DNA of 64,000 nt from Mesorhizobium sp. WSM4311. GTDB taxonomy: Bacteria > Pseudomonadota > Alphaproteobacteria > Rhizobiales > Rhizobiaceae. Made by a program: the position numbers and the translations under genes. The stretch lies in NCBI RefSeq assembly GCF_002295115.1, contig NZ_NSFV01000010.1, positions 118,650 through 182,649 of the forward strand, written 5' to 3'. The notes under the pieces are model-generated. The model saw only the letters and a program-made list of their open reading frames with translations, was not told the DNA's origin and ran no database searches. Shown here one piece after another: positions 61,034 through 64,000 of the stretch (position 1 is the first letter of the stretch; the number at the start of each line of letters is the position of its first letter).

Positions 61034-63438
61034 CTATAGAGCCCCTCCTCAAAGAGGAAACGCGCAACCCCGGAAAAGCCCCCAATGGCGGGCAGGTCTG
61101 CAATCTCGATCCCAAGGTGCTTCAGCTTGGCGGGCTCGAAATCAATCCCCAACGCCAGTATCTGCGGCAGATTGATCGAGACAAACCCGGATATGTCTGG
61201 GTACTTCTCGGGTAGTGCTTCAAGGGCCTGCGCTGGCAAATGCGCGATGATTTGCGCTACATGCGATAGGTTCCTGGGCGTGGCGATTGCAGCAGGAACG
61301 AACCCGGCCCATGTCTCGACCAGCCTTGATACCAAGGCAGAAACCTTGGCGCCCGTCGCGTAGTAGGTCGTGAAGAACGCCTCGCATTTTTCGAAATCAG
61401 ACTCGATAAATTCAAAAAGGTTCGCCGTCTGCAGAGTATATGCGGATGAATCACTAAGCAGGCAATCAACGATTTTTACATTGAGAACATAGCTCTGGCG
61501 AAAATCGTCATCGCGCATCGCCGCGATGACCTCGTTAGCATTATCTATTTGGAAGCCCGGTTCTGGATTAATGAACCCACGTATCTGAATCAGGAATTTG
61601 TTGTCATTTGGTGAAAGTCGCCCTGAATGGAACAGCGATGTATACTGGTAGTAGGTGTCATCAAGATACCCCTCGAATACCAAAAACCGAGCAAGTTCTT
61701 TGCTATCACCGAATGCATCGAAAAGACCCTCCACTGCCCCCGCGTTCAGCCGAACTACTTCGTTGAACTTGGCCATCCGCAACGAGGAGACCTTCGATCT
61801 TAACTCGCTAATTTTTTTCGAGGCGGCGTTCTTAAACTCAACACCCCGACGCTCGATATCGGCCCTGCGCTGCTTATAGGTCTTGAGAGGATCGACATCA
61901 GCCTGAAATCCAGTGATGTTGAGGTTCTGATGATGGCTTTGATTGGCAATTCTATAGTTGATCTGCGTTGCTTCAATAATTTGCTCTAATGATTCAAGCT
62001 TCGCGAGGGATGAAAGTTCGATAAATTTTTGCCCGTTGATGCCGATATGAGATACTAAACTGGGGAGTCTCTCGATTAGAGCCATTGCATAGACTCTGCG
62101 AAGTTCTTGCAGATTAGAAGGGATCTGCCTGTCGGAATCATCGACCTGCTCTTCGAGTTCAGATATCTTAGCCCTGTATTCTGCCTCAGCGTCGGCGATA
62201 AATTCATCGTGACGGTCAAGGATCTGTGCGAGATTACCCTTGCCGCGATGCAGGTTTTCAAAATCCCTGGGAAATACGTTCTTGTAAATTAGGACCGCCA
62301 AAAGCTTGTTTGCATCCAGCACGTTCTCGCCACCGAGATTGGCGACATAGATCGCGTATTCGTTGAAGATATTCTGAATAAGCCTTAGGTCATTGAGATA
62401 GCGCGAAACCTCATGCAGAAACTGCCGGTTAAGCCGGTTATCCAGTGAGAGCCTCTTTCCCTGCTCCAATACCTTGTCGATCGAATTTGAGCTGTTAATG
62501 ATCGGTATGACAGGGATGATGAACTCGAAAAACTTGGTCCGGTCTGTATTCACAAACATGTCGTCACGAAGTGCGTAGAGGAAGCGGATGGTTCGTTTTA
62601 CGCCCGAATTCTCATTTACGAGACTGTTGATCTCACGCAGGGTGACAAAAATCTCAGAGTTATTGAACCTGTCCAGATCCTCAATGACTACGAGATCATA
62701 GTCTGTTGACTGGAAGAAATAGATAATCTCGTCCAAATGGCGGTTTAATATTGACTCCTGAGTTATCGCTGTGGGAGTAATTTCAATATCCTTTAGCGAT
62801 ATGCTCTTCAAGGAGACGCCGAAACTCGCGACGTAGAAATGGTGCAGGGCTAGCCAGAGGAACGAACCTCCTACGGCGAAGCAGCTGAGATTGAACCAGT
62901 TGCTGGTGGCCAGGGGGAGGAGGTATTCACCGTTGATAATCTCTTCGCGATTTCGAAGAAGGTTCCAGGACGCGAATATTCCAATAATAATATATAATGA
63001 TATAAATATAGACCACCTTCCTGGAGATTGGAGTCTTTTGAATCTCGAAAACGGAAGCTTATTCGCGTCGGAGCCATAAAGCATTTGTTGGAGAATGCTT
63101 CTTTCGATCTCCTGTTTACCTACCATTCCGCCAGTGGTTGCCGCTTCGGGTAGGAATGCAGCAAGCGATATCTGCAGGACGGGGCGTCTGTATTTTTTCA
63201 GAAATGACTTGATGATACTGCTTTTCCCCGAACCATACGGGCCTGTCACCGCAATATTCGAAACTCTAGGATTATTCGTCGCGTAGAGCAGGGCATCGGA
63301 ATATACCCCTGCCTCGTCCGCCTTGTCGGTGGGGGCGAGGTCAATGAATTTCGATTGCTCGCCTGCCGCCTCGTTCAATCGCCCGAGCCAACCTGCTATT
63401 CTAATGAAGAGTTTCCGCAAGTTATTCCAGAGTCCCAT
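60937..63438 (-). CDS. KAP/YobI-like membrane-anchored P-loop NTPase, N-terminal part (frameshifted)
   Basis: A 833-residue frame from the ATG at 63438. Walker A GPYGSGKS is at residues 66-73 and Walker B LVVIEDLDR at 249-257. Two membrane helices (about 142-161 and 181-203) lie between them, the hallmark of KAP-type NTPases. FLYALRDDMF and the helical region after residue 300 fit the YobI-like family. The last about 30 codons (from about 61035 to 60937) are out of frame relative to the natural continuation at 59867-61033, so one base is missing or extra near 61015-61035. The gene is visibly more A+T-rich than its surroundings, which suggests transfer. A further frame to 63576 adds residues unlike the family. 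Confidence 0.75.
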   Translation of the reverse strand: MGLWNNLRKLFIRIAGWLGRLNEAAGEQSKFIDLAPTDKADEAGVYSDALLYATNNPRVSNIAVTGPYGSGKSSIIKSFLKKYRRPVLQISLAAFLPEAATTGGMVGKQEIERSILQQMLYGSDANKLPFSRFKRLQSPGRWSIFISLYIIIGIFASWNLLRNREEIINGEYLLPLATSNWFNLSCFAVGGSFLWLALHHFYVASFGVSLKSISLKDIEITPTAITQESILNRHLDEIIYFFQSTDYDLVVIEDLDRFNNSEIFVTLREINSLVNENSGVKRTIRFLYALRDDMFVNTDRTKFFEFIIPVIPIINSSNSIDKVLEQGKRLSLDNRLNRQFLHEVSRYLNDLRLIQNIFNEYAIYVANLGGENVLDANKLLAVLIYKNVFPRDFENLHRGKGNLAQILDRHDEFIADAEAEYRAKISELEEQVDDSDRQIPSNLQELRRVYAMALIERLPSLVSHIGINGQKFIELSSLAKLESLEQIIEATQINYRIANQSHHQNLNITGFQADVDPLKTYKQRRADIERRGVEFKNAASKKISELRSKVSSLRMAKFNEVVRLNAGAVEGLFDAFGDSKELARFLVFEGYLDDTYYQYTSLFHSGRLSPNDNKFLIQIRGFINPEPGFQIDNANEVIAAMRDDDFRQSYVLNVKIVDCLLSDSSAYTLQTANLFEFIESDFEKCEAFFTTYYATGAKVSALVSRLVETWAGFVPAAIATPRNLSHVAQIIAHLPAQALEALPEKYPDISGFVSINLPQILALGIDFEPAKLKHLGIEIADLPAIGGFSGVARFLFEEGLYRLSYSTSSWAWAIRISCAHNITPLSSRRRTPC

Positions 63439-63981
63439 GAAATGAGGCCAAATGGTTTGTCGTGCTAACACGTGTCCGAGTGCATCCAAAGCCGATAGGA
63501 TACAGGCCGCAGTTGCGGACGCAGAGATGCTGGGAGCGGTTTCCACAGAACAATGTATTGCCGTGGATTTTGGCATTGATTGCTGAAAAGGATTGCACCT
63601 TACATGCTAACTGGGTGAAGGTCTGTTCTCGCTTGTACGCAGTCGATTGAAGACATTCCGGATTGTCCCCAATTGTAGCCGTTCAACCGAGATTTCTCCG
63701 ACGTCCGCGTTCGGGAAATTGACAAGGGGCCGGAAATGACCGAGTTGAGGCGCAAAGCAGCCAACTGGAATCGATTGGCGAAGGTCGACTACTGGTCCGC
63801 CCACCTCACCGCATAACATTTGCCTCATGCAAGGGCGCCATGATCGCGCAATACCCCCTTCGATCTCGCGTCTGTTCGCCAGCATCGCATTGCCCGCGAC
63901 GCCAGCGAAGCGCGAATCCAGGTTGCGACCTTCGATCCGACGCAATCCGTACCGACACCCATTCCCTCCCTAGCCCTACAC
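63439..63981. other. 543-base contig-end region, no gene recognised
   Basis: Upstream of the NTPase gene. A 112-codon minus-strand frame (63607-63945) and several plus-strand frames exist but none resembles a known protein or has a ribosome site. The first part may hold the promoter of the NTPase gene (A+T-rich around 63560-63600). Confidence 0.4.
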
Positions 63982-64000
63982 CTGTCTCTTATACACATCT
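63982..64000. other. Nextera transposase adaptor (mosaic end) sequence, not genomic
   Basis: The last 19 bases, CTGTCTCTTATACACATCT, are identical to the Illumina Nextera adaptor read-through sequence (reverse complement of the Tn5 mosaic end). They sit exactly at the end of the window, so they are library adaptor retained in the assembly and should be trimmed. Confidence 0.95.

Noticed and set aside
63607..63945. 112-codon minus-strand frame near the contig end
   Set aside because: No ribosome site, no recognisable domain, and composition typical of non-coding high-GC stretches; lies next to adaptor-contaminated sequence.
1..64000. tRNA, rRNA, CRISPR arrays, insertion sequences
   Set aside because: Read through on both strands; no cloverleaf-like tRNA sequence, no regularly spaced repeats, and no transposase-like protein was seen.

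Overview
The window looks like a contig end from a high-GC alphaproteobacterium of the Rhizobiales, most likely Mesorhizobium or a close relative. This is judged from base composition, the density of ABC transporters and sugar-acid or aromatic catabolic operons, and the protein families seen; no 16S rRNA or other phylogenetic marker is present. No tRNA, rRNA, CRISPR array or insertion sequence was recognised. The last 19 bases match a Nextera transposase adaptor end, so the right edge is a library or assembly artefact. Layout: (1) 1-1257, minus strand: a glycosyltransferase cut by the left edge and a family 2 glycosyltransferase. (2) 1441-22789: a large aromatic-catabolism island. A divergent LysR regulator faces a long plus-strand gene train with two intradiol (hydroxyquinol-type) dioxygenases, an MhqO-like VOC dioxygenase, an MhqD-like esterase, maleylacetate reductase, a TfdB/phenol-hydroxylase-like FAD monooxygenase, a short-chain dehydrogenase, a zinc alcohol dehydrogenase, an alpha/beta hydrolase, a two-component flavin monooxygenase with its reductase, and two complete branched-chain-amino-acid-type ABC importers in the same gene order. 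The likely logic is uptake of phenolic compounds, hydroxylation to hydroxyquinol, ring cleavage to maleylacetate and reduction to 3-oxoadipate. (3) 22892-36180: a sugar-acid island around a divergent promoter. The minus strand carries an ABC importer, a galactonate-dehydratase-like enzyme and an RraA-type aldolase; the plus strand carries a GntR regulator, three more enolase-superfamily enzymes, a NIPSNAP protein and an aldehyde dehydrogenase. (4) 36346-40662: unrelated single genes, including a CoA-transferase/racemase family protein, a luciferase-like oxidoreductase, a ThuA protein, an acetyltransferase and a small protein (39691-40038) that aligns without gaps to cyanobacterial fluorescence recovery protein. 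(5) 40729-46768, minus strand: a ribose/fructose-type ABC importer with a Gfo/Idh/MocA oxidoreductase and an amidase. (6) 47320-55668: a tiny orphan gene, a PhnM-like amidohydrolase next to a PfkB kinase, a methyltransferase divergent from a membrane GGDEF-EAL protein, an M20 hydrolase, a secreted protein and a SRPBCC protein. (7) 55959-59819: a three-subunit molybdenum hydroxylase followed by a MoaD-like protein. (8) 59867-63438: an A+T-richer, frameshifted gene for a membrane-anchored KAP/YobI-like P-loop NTPase, the best candidate here for an acquired defence-type element. All functions are inferred by reading protein motifs; no database search was run.
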